A DNA stretch of 23,361 nt from Oscillospiraceae bacterium (GTDB lineage: Bacteria > Bacillota_A > Clostridia > Oscillospirales > Oscillospiraceae), in the NCBI GenBank assembly GCA_017549325.1, contig JAFYVA010000103.1, positions 1-23,361 of the forward strand, given 5' to 3'. Positions 7,034 through 15,835 of the stretch are shown in pieces (the stretch's first letter is position 1; every line of letters begins with the position of its first letter). The position numbers were made by a program, and so were the translations under genes. The notes beneath the pieces are model-generated. The model was not told the DNA's origin. It searched no databases and was given only the letters and a program-made list of their open reading frames with translations.

Positions 7034-7906
7034 GTGTCTAAACAGTGGAAAGCCGATTTGGCGCTGATTCTGGTGACACTTTTTTGGGGCGTATCCTATT
7101 ATCTGGTAGACCTGTCCCTCACCGAGCTGCCGGAGATGACGCTGAATGCCTCCCGCTTTGTGCTGGCCTTCGTCATCCTCGCCGTCATCTTCCGCAAGCG
7201 GGTGTTTGCCGCCTCCCGTGCCACGCTGAAATACAGCCTCTATGTGGGCATTCTGCTGGTATTCGTCTACGCGGGCAGTACCTACGGCATCGCACGGACA
7301 AGCCTGTCCAACGCGGGCTTTATCTGCGCCCTGCCTGTGGTGGTGACCCCCGTCCTCGACTTTCTCATCAACCGCCGCCGTCCCGAAAAGCGGTTGGGAA
7401 TCGCGCTGATCATGTGCACCATCGGTCTTGCCATGCTGACGCTGAACGAGAACTTCGGCATCAATATCGGTGATGCCCTGTGCCTTCTCTGCGCCGTGTC
7501 CTACGGTGCGGATATGATCGTCACGGAGCGGGCGGTGCAGCAAGAAGATGTCGACCCGCTGGCGCTGGGCGTCATCGAGCTGGGTATTGCCGGTGCGGTG
7601 ATGACCGTTATCGCATTCCTCACCGAGCAGCCCGTCCTGCCCCAGAGCAGCGCCGTATGGGGCAGCGTCCTGTTCTTGAGCATCTGCTGTACGGGCGTGG
7701 CCTTTGTGGTGCAGAGCGTGGCGCAGCAGTATACCTCGGCCACCCATGTGGGGCTGATCTTCACCCTCGAACCGGTATTTTCCGGCATCGTGGCCTACTT
7801 TGTGGCGGATGAACGGCTCCTGCCCCGCGGCTATGCCGGCGCGGCACTGATGCTGCTGAGTTTGCTGGTCATGGAGATGGATTGGAAGAAACTAAAACGA
7901 AAATGA
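7034..7906 (+). CDS. DMT-superfamily (EamA) transporter
   Basis: A 290-residue inner-membrane permease of the drug/metabolite transporter superfamily, built from two EamA repeats of five helices. The first repeat opens with LALILVTLFWGVSYYLV; the second contains a DALCLLCAVSYGADMIVTERAV turn, and the C-terminal THVGLIFTLEPVFSGIVAYFV followed by a GYAGAALMLL helix is diagnostic. The start is GTG 7034, with AGGGAGGTGAG upstream; the first in-frame ATG lies deep inside the first repeat. The substrate cannot be predicted: family members export amino acids, metabolites or nucleotide sugars. It is closed by a strong terminator. Confidence 0.9.
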   Translation: MSKQWKADLALILVTLFWGVSYYLVDLSLTELPEMTLNASRFVLAFVILAVIFRKRVFAASRATLKYSLYVGILLVFVYAGSTYGIARTSLSNAGFICALPVVVTPVLDFLINRRRPEKRLGIALIMCTIGLAMLTLNENFGINIGDALCLLCAVSYGADMIVTERAVQQEDVDPLALGVIELGIAGAVMTVIAFLTEQPVLPQSSAVWGSVLFLSICCTGVAFVVQSVAQQYTSATHVGLIFTLEPVFSGIVAYFVADERLLPRGYAGAALMLLSLLVMEMDWKKLKRK

Positions 7907-7909
7907 AGA

Positions 7910-7949
7910 AAAAACAGTTCCGCAGCTTCTGTTGCGGAACTGTTTTTTT
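7910..7949. terminator. Bidirectional terminator between the EamA and flavin-protein genes
   Basis: AACAGTTCCGCA (7913-7924) pairs with TGCGGAACTGTT (7933-7944) around an 8-nt loop, with seven Ts at 7943-7949 on the plus strand and an A-run on the other side. The T-run touches the stop codon of the convergent gene. Confidence 0.9.
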
Positions 7950-8418
7950 ACATACTCTCTTTGCCCGTGATTTCCTCGGGGATGATCTTCACCACGCGGG
8001 CGGTACACTTGTCCATCTCTGCGGCGAAGCTGCCCATGTTCTTCGGGTCAAAGGCCTGACACAGCAGCATCATGGCTTTGACATGCTCGCCCTCGTCGGT
8101 GACCACCTCTGCCCGTCCCTGAAAGCGGGCGGCGCGGTAGGTGGTGGTGAAGGCCATGGGCTTTAAGGCGGCATGGCTGACCACGGAGAGGGATACCCGC
8201 GGGTTCTTCTCCAGAATCTCCCACTTCTCCCCTGCTCCGGCGCAGTGGAAATAGAGCACTTGATAGACCTCGTCCCCCACGGCGTTGACGGGAACGGCAA
8301 TGGGGGTACCGTCGTCCTTGACAAGGGCGAGGGTGGAATAGACGCTGTTGCGCAGCACCTCCCAGGCGAAGGCCTCGTCACGGGCGCGCTTGGTAAGACG
8401 CATGGGATGCATCATCAT
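7948..8418 (-). CDS. Pyridoxamine 5'-phosphate oxidase-like (NimA-type) flavin-binding protein
   Basis: A 156-residue split-beta-barrel protein of the pyridoxamine 5'-phosphate oxidase-like group, closest in layout to the NimA/nitroimidazole-resistance branch. Typical signs are the N-terminal MRLTKRAR start, STLALVKDDGTPIAVPVNAV (residues about 27-46), LYFHCAGAGEKWEILEKNPRVSLSVV (about 54-79) and the YRAARFQGRAEVV strand (about 93-105). Members bind FMN or F420 or haem; cofactor and substrate are not certain here. The first of three successive ATGs (8418, 8415, 8412) overlaps the stop of the flippase gene, but AGGAGG lies only 2 nt from it, so 8415 or 8412 is the likelier start. Cotranscribed with the flippase and sharing the terminator at 7910-7949. 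Confidence 0.82.
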   Translation of the reverse strand: MMMHPMRLTKRARDEAFAWEVLRNSVYSTLALVKDDGTPIAVPVNAVGDEVYQVLYFHCAGAGEKWEILEKNPRVSLSVVSHAALKPMAFTTTYRAARFQGRAEVVTDEGEHVKAMMLLCQAFDPKNMGSFAAEMDKCTARVVKIIPEEITGKESM

Positions 8419-9947
8419 TACCTCCTTGCAAATCTTCGGAAAATACGGCGCAGGGGTCCCTGTACCAGCTCACGCTCATAGCGGTTAAGACCGAAGAGCC
8501 AGACGGACAGGGCATAGACCGCCACGATGCAGCAGCCGGGTAAAATCATGCCCCAGTATGAGGTGGGGTGGGTAAAGACCGCCAGCAGCACCGCAGCAAC
8601 GGCGGGCAGGATCATCGAAGGGAACAGATGGGCGATATGGCGCCAGAACTTGGGGATATTCAGACCGATGCGGCGGTGGTAGTACCAGTTCATCAAAGCC
8701 AGATTGCCCGCAAAGGTGGTGATCGCCGTACCGATGGCGATGCCCATTCCCTCGAAGCGCATACAAAGGGGCAGTGAGATGGCAATATTGGCCACGGTGA
8801 CGCCCAGATAGGTGAGGGAGCGGAACTTGTGCATATTCTTGGCGCGCTGGATCTCGATGCCCACTGTCTGGATGTTGACCCACATGGTGGTGAAGAACAA
8901 AATCAGCGTGACGGCATAGTCGATGCCGTACTCCTCGCCGCCGCCCCAGAGGATGAGGAAGGGACGGCCGATGGCCACGAAGCCGAAGAAGATACAGGCC
9001 AGAAGGATGAACTGCAAGCGTCCCACGCGGGTGAAGAGTGCGTTGAGCTGCTTCAGGGGCGCATTCTCCGCCACGAGACGGTGGACGCGGGGCGTGAGCA
9101 CATTGGAGATGGCGTTGGAGAAAGTGAGGTAGTACACGTTCAACTGGGCGGCGAGGGCAAAGACGCTGACTGCCGCCGTACCGTGACACCACGCCAGCAG
9201 CAACCGGCCGATACTCCAGTTGACATTCTCCACCACGATGCCCAGGAATACATAGAGCGTGTAGCCCGACATCTCCCGCAGCAGCGCGAAATCGGGACGG
9301 GCAAAGCGCACCGGCATACGGAGCTTGACGATGCAGTAGAACATATTGAAAAGGCCCGTCACCACGGTGAAAATCAGGGTGACGATCGTCAGCGCCACGC
9401 TGCGGTAGCCGATGATCAGAAGGGGGATCATCACCAGCGGGTTCAGAACCTGCTTGAGCATGGACACCATCTTCTGGAAGAGGTAGCGCTCATGGATGGT
9501 GATGTGCGATTCAAAGACGCTTAAGGGGAAGGTGATGGCGGCGTTCACCGACAGGATACGCAACAGCTTTTCGCCCAGAGCGATCTCCTCGGCCGTCAGC
9601 TTGGAGCCGAAGATCACATCGCCGTGCATACTGAGCCAGAAGCCGATCACCAGCAGCAGTGCGCCCAGCACTGCATAGACCATGAAGAACAAACCGTTCA
9701 ACCGCGCCATGCCATCCCGATCGTTTTGTGTCTTGTAGCGGGAGTAGTAGTGAACATAGGCGCTGCCCAGGCCAAAGGAGAGCAGGTTCAAATAGGAGAT
9801 GATGGGCAGCACCGTCTGGTACACGCCGAACTCGCTGGAGCCCAGACGCTGGAGCATGACGGGGGTATAGACGAGGGAGATGACGGTGGAAAGACCCATG
9901 GACACATAGCTCAGCAGCGCGCCCACCTTTAACTGATTGACTTTCAC
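8418..9947 (-). CDS. Polysaccharide/oligosaccharide flippase (Wzx/MATE-like, MVF superfamily)
   Basis: A 509-residue integral membrane protein with about 14 hydrophobic segments, typical of Wzx-type lipid-linked oligosaccharide flippases. It opens with a segment SYVSMGLSTVISLVYTPVML followed by LGSSEFGVYQTVLPIISYLNLL, the usual N-terminal signature in which the protein enters helix 2 after a G-x-x-x-(Y/F)G turn. Start is GTG 9947, with AAAGGAGGGAG upstream. No glycosyltransferase or polymerase gene is nearby, so its cargo (capsule, teichoic-acid-like or other glycan) is unknown. First gene of a two-gene operon; its TAA overlaps the ATG of the next gene. It is not MurJ by overall look, but this was judged by eye only. 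Confidence 0.86.
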   Translation of the reverse strand: MKVNQLKVGALLSYVSMGLSTVISLVYTPVMLQRLGSSEFGVYQTVLPIISYLNLLSFGLGSAYVHYYSRYKTQNDRDGMARLNGLFFMVYAVLGALLLVIGFWLSMHGDVIFGSKLTAEEIALGEKLLRILSVNAAITFPLSVFESHITIHERYLFQKMVSMLKQVLNPLVMIPLLIIGYRSVALTIVTLIFTVVTGLFNMFYCIVKLRMPVRFARPDFALLREMSGYTLYVFLGIVVENVNWSIGRLLLAWCHGTAAVSVFALAAQLNVYYLTFSNAISNVLTPRVHRLVAENAPLKQLNALFTRVGRLQFILLACIFFGFVAIGRPFLILWGGGEEYGIDYAVTLILFFTTMWVNIQTVGIEIQRAKNMHKFRSLTYLGVTVANIAISLPLCMRFEGMGIAIGTAITTFAGNLALMNWYYHRRIGLNIPKFWRHIAHLFPSMILPAVAAVLLAVFTHPTSYWGMILPGCCIVAVYALSVWLFGLNRYERELVQGPLRRIFRRFARR

Positions 9948-9987
9948 GGTTTCTCCCTCCTTTCAAAAATACATCGATAACTAAGTT

Positions 9988-10016
9988 AGTATACCCCATT
10001 TTCTTCGGCCTGTAAA
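9988..10016 (-). promoter_or_regulatory. Flippase operon promoter (sigma-A type)
   Basis: On the minus strand, TTTACA (10016-10011), a 17-bp spacer and TATACT (9993-9988). A perfect 5-bp inverted repeat with one central base (TAACT-A-AGTTA, 9978-9988) sits right at the -10/start region and could be a small operator. The -35 begins just 2 bp beyond the T-run of the upstream queH terminator. Confidence 0.75.
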
Positions 10017-10018
10017 GG

Positions 10019-10050
10019 AAAAAGCGCCCGATAGAGGACTCTATCAGGCG
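10019..10050 (-). terminator. Terminator of the hydA-queH operon
   Basis: Arms CGCC-GATAGA (10025-10035, with one C-A mismatch at 10029/10046) and TCTATC-GGCG (10040-10050) enclose a GGAC loop. On the minus strand the hairpin is followed by TTTTT (10023-10019). It lies 8 bp after the queH stop codon. Confidence 0.82.
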
Positions 10051-10057
10051 ATTTGTC

Positions 10058-10639
10058 TCAATTTTCGTAGAATTTCAGGGGCTGCTGCAAATCGCGCCCG
10101 ATCTTCTTGCCGTAGCGCTCGCCCTCGGAAAAGACGCAGCCGCAGTATTTCTGCATATAGAGCTGCTCCTGCCGTGCAATGGCCTGTCCCTCACGGAAGC
10201 CGGGACGGAAGTCGCGGTAGAGGAACTCCACACCGTACATCTTCCCCGCCGCCTCGGCGATGGTACGCATCTTCTCGTGGTCCTGATACGGACTGACGAA
10301 CAAGGTGGAGGTGAAACTGTCGAAGCCGTTCTCCGCGGCGAATTTGGCGGCAGCGTAGAGGCGAATGCCATAGCAGTAGCCGCAGCGGTTGTCCAGATCC
10401 TCGCAGACGGCGCGGCAGAAATCGCGCAGACCGTAGTCCTCCTGCACATAGAGGGGCATCCCCACCTTTTGGGCATAGTCCACCAGACAGTCGCGCCGCG
10501 CGGCATACTCCATGTAGGGATGGATGTTGGGGTTATACCAGTAGCCCACAGGCGCAAGCCCCTCTTGGCGAAGGGTGGTGATGCAGCTGACCGAACAGGG
10601 GGCACAGCAGACATGCAGTAAGATGTTCTTCCCGCTCAC
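10058..10639 (-). CDS. queH: Epoxyqueuosine reductase QueH
   Basis: Performs the last step of queuosine synthesis, reducing epoxyqueuosine to queuosine in tRNA, without cobalamin; it is the non-orthologous replacement of QueG. The 193-residue protein shows the family's cysteine clusters: HVCCAPC (C11, C12, C15), RCGYCY (C86, C89) and YCGC (C166, C168), which hold an iron-sulfur cluster and a second metal. YNPNIHPYMEY (residues 35-45) and SPYQDHEKM (116-124) are further family blocks. The GTG start overlaps the preceding stop by 4 nt (GTGA), so it is translationally coupled to the three-TM protein gene. No other queuosine gene is in the window. Assignment is confident. Confidence 0.94.
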   Translation of the reverse strand: MSGKNILLHVCCAPCSVSCITTLRQEGLAPVGYWYNPNIHPYMEYAARRDCLVDYAQKVGMPLYVQEDYGLRDFCRAVCEDLDNRCGYCYGIRLYAAAKFAAENGFDSFTSTLFVSPYQDHEKMRTIAEAAGKMYGVEFLYRDFRPGFREGQAIARQEQLYMQKYCGCVFSEGERYGKKIGRDLQQPLKFYEN

Positions 10640-11115
10640 TGTACCGTCTCCTCCACAGCGGGGGGTGCCTCCTCCGCCAGTGCCTCGGTGACCACCTCGG
10701 CTACCTCGGCCTGGGTGGCGGCATTGGCAGCCTTGGCCTCCTCGGTACGGACGAAGGTCTCCGCATTGTTGGCGCGGTTGGCCTCACGCTCGGCCATGCG
10801 CTGGCGGTTGACCTTCAGGAATGCGCGGACGGCGGCAAAAATCGTAATAACGGCCACGATGCCCAGACCAACCCAGCCGATAAAGCGGATGTGGTGGAAA
10901 TCGCGGATCGTGAAATACTCCCAGCTCATGCCGAGGAAGTACAGCACCACACCCGCAGCGGCGCACAGAACAGCCAGGATCAAATCAAGGATGGCGCGGA
11001 CACGGTGGTGCTTCTTACGGGCAAAGTAACAGATGAGCAGCACCAGCGCCGCGAGAAACAGGGCCGGAGACTGGCAGCACAGCACATAGCCCAGCGTTAC
11101 ATTCATCACATTCAT
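10636..11115 (-). CDS. Unknown three-TM membrane protein with Ala/Glu-rich tail
   Basis: I do not recognise this 159-residue protein. It has three clear hydrophobic segments (about 8-32, 43-62 and 77-99), with a basic stretch ARKKHHRVR (residues 32-40) between the first two. It then has a charged, Ala- and Glu-rich tail (about 101-159) likely to be helical or disordered. By the positive-inside rule the loop with KKHHR is cytoplasmic, which would also place the tail on the outside or inside depending on the third helix. The start ATG 11115 overlaps the hydA stop by 4 nt (ATGA); a second ATG lies 3 codons further in. It is between hydA and queH in one operon; nothing shows a shared function. 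Confidence 0.7.
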   Translation of the reverse strand: MNVMNVTLGYVLCCQSPALFLAALVLLICYFARKKHHRVRAILDLILAVLCAAAGVVLYFLGMSWEYFTIRDFHHIRFIGWVGLGIVAVITIFAAVRAFLKVNRQRMAEREANRANNAETFVRTEEAKAANAATQAEVAEVVTEALAEEAPPAVEETVQ

Positions 11116-12479
11116 AGTTCACAGATTCCTCTCTTGAGATAGACACCGCGTACATCCTGCACCGCGCCGTTGTCCACCGCCAATGCGTTGCGCAGGTAGA
11201 CCTGACGGATGCCGCCCACGGTCTTAAAGCCCTCGTAGGGGGTATAGTCGCAGTTCGAAGCCGTACCCTCGGCGGTGATGGTGTGGTGTGCCTCGGGGTC
11301 GTACAGGACGATGTCGGCATCGCTGCCCTCGGCCAGTACACCCTTACGGGGATAGAGGCCGTAGAGACGGGCGGGATTTTCGCTCAGGGCGCGAACGAAG
11401 GTGGGCAGGTCGATTTTGCCTGCGGCCACGCCGGCGGTATAGACCACCTCACCGCGATTCTCCACACCGGGCATACCGCCGGGGATGGCGGTAAAACTGT
11501 GGCGCCCCGCCTTTTTCTGCTCGGTGGTGAAGGAGCAGTGGTCTGTGGACACGGTCTGCACCGCACCCTCCCGCAGGCCCTGCCACAGGGCCTCCTGATC
11601 GGCTTCGGTACGCAGAGGCGGGGAGCAGACGAACTTGGCGCTCTCCAGCCAATCCTCGTGGTAGTAGGCCGACTTGTCCAGCGTCAGATAGTGCGGGCAG
11701 GTTTCCACATACACCGTCTGGCCGCGGTCACGGGCGTGGGATACTTCCTCCAATGCGGCGGCGTTGGTGGTGTGGACAATGATGATGGGGGTGTCGGCGG
11801 CCTGTGCAATACGCAGCAGGCGCGCAACGGCCTCAGCCTCCAGATAATCGGGGCGGGTCTCGGGATGGCAGGACACCGCATTCTCCTGCGCGGCCTGCTT
11901 TTCGGCCACAAGGGCATCGATGACGCCGCTGTTTTCACAGTGGACGCCGCAGATGCCGCCCCGCTTGCGCAGTGCGGTAAGGGCGTGGTACATATCCTTG
12001 TCGCCGATCATCATGGCCGGATAGGTCATGTACATTTTAAACGAGGTGATACCCTCGGCGAACATCTCGTCCAGCTCTCCCTCAATCGACTCGTTCCAGT
12101 CGTCGATCGTCATGTGGAAACCGTAGTCACAGGCGCAGTGCTCCGCCTTTTTGTGCCACAGATCGAGGCCGTAGCGCAAACTCTCCCCCTTGTTGGGGGT
12201 GGCAAAGTCGATGACCGTGGTGGTGCCGCCCCGGAGCGCCGCACGGGAGCCGGAGCAAAAATCATCGGCGGTAGTGGTGTTGCACACATCCAGATCAAAG
12301 TGGGTATGGGCATCGATAAAACCGGGCAGCAGCAGGAGCCCTGCACAGTCTACCACCTCGTCGGCATCATCGGTGATGCACGCTGCAATACGCAGGATCT
12401 TCTCGCCCTCGGTCAGCACATCGGCGCGATAGGCGCGGGCACCATCCACCACGGTGCCGCCGCGAAACAGTCGTTTCAT
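11112..12479 (-). CDS. hydA: Dihydropyrimidinase / D-hydantoinase family amidohydrolase
   Basis: Zinc-dependent cyclic-amide hydrolase of the amidohydrolase superfamily; members open dihydrouracil, hydantoins or related rings. The 455-residue product carries the complete binuclear metal site: H58 and H60 in DAHTHFD, the carboxylated lysine K148 in SFKMYMTY, H180 in GVHCEN, H236 in IVHTTN and D313 in STDHCSF. This numbering is almost identical to that of characterised hydantoinases. The start ATG 12479 is chosen because GGAGGG precedes it and MKRLFRGGTVVDG is the usual family beginning; the frame stays open upstream to 12575. First gene of a three-gene operon with the membrane protein and queH. 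No beta-ureidopropionase, carbamoylase or preA/preT gene is nearby, so the true substrate is open. Confidence 0.9.
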   Translation of the reverse strand: MKRLFRGGTVVDGARAYRADVLTEGEKILRIAACITDDADEVVDCAGLLLLPGFIDAHTHFDLDVCNTTTADDFCSGSRAALRGGTTTVIDFATPNKGESLRYGLDLWHKKAEHCACDYGFHMTIDDWNESIEGELDEMFAEGITSFKMYMTYPAMMIGDKDMYHALTALRKRGGICGVHCENSGVIDALVAEKQAAQENAVSCHPETRPDYLEAEAVARLLRIAQAADTPIIIVHTTNAAALEEVSHARDRGQTVYVETCPHYLTLDKSAYYHEDWLESAKFVCSPPLRTEADQEALWQGLREGAVQTVSTDHCSFTTEQKKAGRHSFTAIPGGMPGVENRGEVVYTAGVAAGKIDLPTFVRALSENPARLYGLYPRKGVLAEGSDADIVLYDPEAHHTITAEGTASNCDYTPYEGFKTVGGIRQVYLRNALAVDNGAVQDVRGVYLKRGICEL

Positions 12480-12542
12480 ATAGCATAGCCCTCCTTTTGT
12501 CAAAAAAACGGGGATGGGAATGAATCTACCAGTGCATTTTAC

Positions 12543-12571
12543 AGTATAGCATTCTTTCCCCTCTTCGTAAA
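12543..12571 (-). promoter_or_regulatory. hydA operon promoter (sigma-A type, extended -10)
   Basis: On the minus strand, TTTACG (12571-12566), a 17-bp spacer and TATACT (12548-12543), with TG one base upstream of the -10. It lies about 65 bp before the start codon. The dnaG side of this 210-bp gap holds an AT-rich tract (12590-12625) and TATATA near 12650, but I could not find a convincing -35 for dnaG. Confidence 0.75.
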
Positions 12572-12689
12572 GCACCTGCCTCTCTGCAAAAAAACCAAAA
12601 ATTTTTTAATTTTTTCGGTAAAAAAAGAGGGAATTCAAAAAAGATTTGGTATATATAGTGTAGAGCTTTTATGGAGAGGAGGGACACGG

Positions 12690-14471
12690 ATGCAGTTTTC
12701 TCAGCAGTTTTTGGACGAGCTGACGGCTCGGAGCGACATCGCCGATGTGGTGGGCTCCTATGTCGCCCTGACACCCAAGGGCGGAAACCTCTTCGGTCTG
12801 TGCCCCTTCCACAATGAAAAGACCGCCTCCTTCTCCGTCAACACCGGCAAGCAGATCTACTACTGCTTCGGCTGTCATAAGGGCGGCGGCGTCATTAACT
12901 TCATCATGGAGGTGGAAAACCTCTCCTTTCCCGAGGCAGTGGAGTTTCTGGCCAAGCGGGCGGGCATGGAAGTACCGCAGAGCGACCGCCGCGATGAGAG
13001 TGCCGAGCGACAGCGCAAGCGGCTGCTGCAGTTGAACAAGGAGGCGGCCCGGTGGTACTACGAGATTTTGCTCTCCGACGAGGGCAAGGCTGTACGGGAG
13101 TATCTGGATAAGCGGCGGATCTCCCGCAAGGTGGCCGTCAACTTCGGTATGGGCGCCGCACCCAACGCATGGGACCGCCTGCTGCAGGAGATGACCCATC
13201 GGGGCTACTCCAAGCAGGAGCTGCTCTCGGCTGGCCTCATCGTGGCCAACAAGAACGGCGGCTTTTACGATAAGTTCCGCAACCGGCTCATGCTTCCTGT
13301 CATCGACCATCGGGGCGATGTGGTGGGCTTTGGCAGCCGTGTCATCGACAACTCCGAGCCCAAGTACATGAACACCACCGAGACACCCGTGTATCACAAG
13401 CGGCAGGTGCTCTACGGTTTGCACCTCGCCAAAAAGACGAAGCGCCCCAACATCATTCTCTGCGAGGGCAACCTCGATGTGGTGACGCTGCATCAAGCGG
13501 GCTTTGATAACGCCGTGGCATCGATGGGTACGGCGCTGACAGTGGAGCAAACGCGGCTTCTCAGCCGCTTTACCCGCGAGTTGGTGCTGTGCTATGACAA
13601 CGACAACGCCGGACAGCAGGCCACGGAGCGGGCACTGCAGCTCCTCAACAACTCGGAGTTCACGGTAAAAGTCCTGAAGCTGCCCAACCGCATGGTGGAC
13701 GGACAGCCCAAAAAGCAGGACGCCGACGACTTTATTAAAAACCACGGCGCCGCCGCCTTTGAAAATCTGCTCTCGGGCAGCGGCAGCGGCATCGAGTTTC
13801 GCATGGCGCAGATCGCGGCCCAATTCGACCTATCGGACGACCGGGGCAAGGTGGAGTACACTGCCGCCGTCACCCCCGTTCTGGCAGCCCTCCCGGGCGC
13901 AGTGGAGCGGGATGTGTACGCCGTACGGGCGGCAGAGGCCGCCGGCATCAGCCCCGAGGCGATGAAGGCCGAGGTGGCGCGGGCGCGGAAAAAGCTGACC
14001 TACCAGCAGAAAAAGCTGCGGGAGCGGCGGGAGCTGAACCCCAGCATCACCGCACAGCCGGCGCAGAAGGGATTGCGGTATCAAAATCCCCGCAGCGCCA
14101 TGGCGGAGGAGGGTCTGATCCGTCTGCTGTATATGGACTCGGCTCTGTTTGGAGCGGTACCGCCGCTGGATGAGGGAGACTTCTCCTCTCCCCTGCTGGG
14201 CAGAATGTTCGCCCTGTTGTGGGCGCAGCGGGACAGTAACCATCGACTCAGCATCCTCTCGGGTGAGCTGACGGGCGAGGAGATGAGCCATCTCACAGCG
14301 CTGCTGCAAAAGCCGGAATCCCCCGCCAATGCACAGAAGGCCATGGAGGACTATGTGGCCATCATCAAAGAAGAAAAAGACAAACGCACCATCGACGACG
14401 GCGCTGACCCCTTGGCGCTGGCTTTGGAGAGAAATAAAGCGAAAAAAGGATACGGAGGAAACAAGACATGA
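12690..14471 (+). CDS. dnaG: DNA primase
   Basis: Makes RNA primers at the replication fork, working with the DnaB helicase. The 593-residue protein has the CHC2 zinc ribbon at the N-terminus (C38, H41, C59, C62), then the catalytic core with a TOPRIM fold: LCEGNLDVV with the catalytic glutamate E259, and the metal-binding DND at residues 303-305. The C-terminal region (about 460-593) would be the helicase-binding domain. Start ATG 12690 has a GAGGAGGGA site. The stop overlaps the rpoD start by 4 nt (ATGA), the usual dnaG-rpoD coupling of the macromolecular synthesis operon. rpsU, found first in the enterobacterial version, is not present upstream. Confidence 0.96.
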   Translation: MQFSQQFLDELTARSDIADVVGSYVALTPKGGNLFGLCPFHNEKTASFSVNTGKQIYYCFGCHKGGGVINFIMEVENLSFPEAVEFLAKRAGMEVPQSDRRDESAERQRKRLLQLNKEAARWYYEILLSDEGKAVREYLDKRRISRKVAVNFGMGAAPNAWDRLLQEMTHRGYSKQELLSAGLIVANKNGGFYDKFRNRLMLPVIDHRGDVVGFGSRVIDNSEPKYMNTTETPVYHKRQVLYGLHLAKKTKRPNIILCEGNLDVVTLHQAGFDNAVASMGTALTVEQTRLLSRFTRELVLCYDNDNAGQQATERALQLLNNSEFTVKVLKLPNRMVDGQPKKQDADDFIKNHGAAAFENLLSGSGSGIEFRMAQIAAQFDLSDDRGKVEYTAAVTPVLAALPGAVERDVYAVRAAEAAGISPEAMKAEVARARKKLTYQQKKLRERRELNPSITAQPAQKGLRYQNPRSAMAEEGLIRLLYMDSALFGAVPPLDEGDFSSPLLGRMFALLWAQRDSNHRLSILSGELTGEEMSHLTALLQKPESPANAQKAMEDYVAIIKEEKDKRTIDDGADPLALALERNKAKKGYGGNKT

Positions 14472-15823
14472 GTGAGAAGTTCAACAACGAGCAGCTGAGC
14501 GCCGAAGAGCTGGAGAAGATGGCAGACGCCCTGCTGAGCGAAGATATCGGCACCGCCGAGAAGAAGGAAAAGCGCAGCAAGGGTAAGCTGGATGACAAGG
14601 CCATCGAGAAGCTGCCTGCCGCCGCCCTCATTATGGCCAACGAGAAGCTCCGCGATCTGTTCAACCGCGGTAAGAAGAAGGGTCGTCTGGACTCCTCCGA
14701 AATCAGCGAGGTGCTGGACGAGATGGAGCTGGGCAGCGAGGCCATGGATCAGGTCTACGACTCTCTGGAGGCACTGGGCATCGAGGTGGGTGTCGAGGAG
14801 TTCCTGGTGGGCATCAACGATGACATCGAGCCCCCCATGAGCGAGATCGCCGAGATCGAGGAAGAGGAGCTGGTGGACCCCAACACGCTGGTGGACAGCT
14901 TCAGCATCGACGATCCCGTCCGTATGTACCTCAAGGAGATCGGCCGCGTACCCCTGCTGACCGCCGATGAAGAGGTCAATCTGGCCACCGCCATGTCTGC
15001 CGGCCGCGAGGCACAGGACCGCATTGACGAGGCCGAAGAGGACGGTATCACCATCGACGAAGCCGAGATGAAGGAGCTGAAGGCCGCCATCAAGGGCGGC
15101 ACCAAGGCCAAGCAGGCACTGGCAGAGGCCAACCTCCGTCTGGTGGTCTCCATCGCCAAGCGCTATGTGGGCCGCGGTATGCTGTTCCTCGACCTCATTC
15201 AGGAGGGCAATCTGGGTCTTATCAAGGCCGTGGAGAAGTTTGACTACACCAAGGGCTACAAGTTCTCCACCTACGCTACCTGGTGGATCCGTCAGGCCAT
15301 TACCCGCGCCATCGCCGATCAGGCCCGCACCATCCGTATCCCCGTACATATGGTGGAAACCATCAATAAGGTCATCCGTGTCAGCCGTCAGCTGCTGCAG
15401 GAACTGGGTCACGATCCCTCCCCCGAGGAGATCAGCGAGCACATGGGTATGCCCGTGGATAAGGTTCGCGAGATCCTGAAGATCGCACAGGAGCCCGTGT
15501 CTCTGGAGACGCCTATCGGAGAGGAAGAGGACAGCCATCTGGGCGACTTCATCCCCGACGAGGGCGCATCCGAGCCCAGCGAGGCCGCATCCTTCACGCT
15601 GCTGAAGGAGCAGTTGGTGGATGTGCTGTCCACCCTGACCCCCCGCGAGGAGAAGGTGCTCAAGCTCCGCTTCGGCATCGAGGACGGCCGCACCCGTACG
15701 CTGGAGGAAGTGGGCAAGGAGTTCAACGTCACCCGTGAGCGTATTCGCCAGATCGAGGCCAAGGCACTGCGCAAGCTGCGCCATCCCTCCCGCAGCAAGA
15801 AGCTGAAGGATTTCCTGAACTAA
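14468..15823 (+). CDS. rpoD: RNA polymerase primary sigma factor (RpoD/SigA)
   Basis: Primary sigma factor that directs housekeeping transcription. The 451-residue protein has region 1.1 (about 50-110), an acidic linker (117-137), region 1.2 ([23 protein letters not shown], 148-170 in outline), region 2 with [16 protein letters not shown] and the -10-reading helix [15 protein letters not shown] (268-282), region 3 (about 290-365) and region 4 with the -35-reading helix-turn-helix (about 411-432, ending [20 protein letters not shown]). Between regions 1.2 and 2 there is an unusual acidic insertion, about residues 182-212, absent from B. subtilis SigA. Start ATG 14468 overlaps dnaG by 4 nt. The promoters seen across the window fit the consensus expected for this factor. 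Confidence 0.96.
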   Translation: MSEKFNNEQLSAEELEKMADALLSEDIGTAEKKEKRSKGKLDDKAIEKLPAAALIMANEKLRDLFNRGKKKGRLDSSEISEVLDEMELGSEAMDQVYDSLEALGIEVGVEEFLVGINDDIEPPMSEIAEIEEEELVDPNTLVDSFSIDDPVRMYLKEIGRVPLLTADEEVNLATAMSAGREAQDRIDEAEEDGITIDEAEMKELKAAIKGGTKAKQALAEANLRLVVSIAKRYVGRGMLFLDLIQEGNLGLIKAVEKFDYTKGYKFSTYATWWIRQAITRAIADQARTIRIPVHMVETINKVIRVSRQLLQELGHDPSPEEISEHMGMPVDKVREILKIAQEPVSLETPIGEEEDSHLGDFIPDEGASEPSEAASFTLLKEQLVDVLSTLTPREEKVLKLRFGIEDGRTRTLEEVGKEFNVTRERIRQIEAKALRKLRHPSRSKKLKDFLN

Positions 15824-15835
15824 GGGGGAGCGGCC

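Noticed and set aside
11283..12488. 401-codon plus-strand frame opposite hydA
   Set aside because: The minus strand encodes a complete hydantoinase with all metal ligands; this frame resembles no family.
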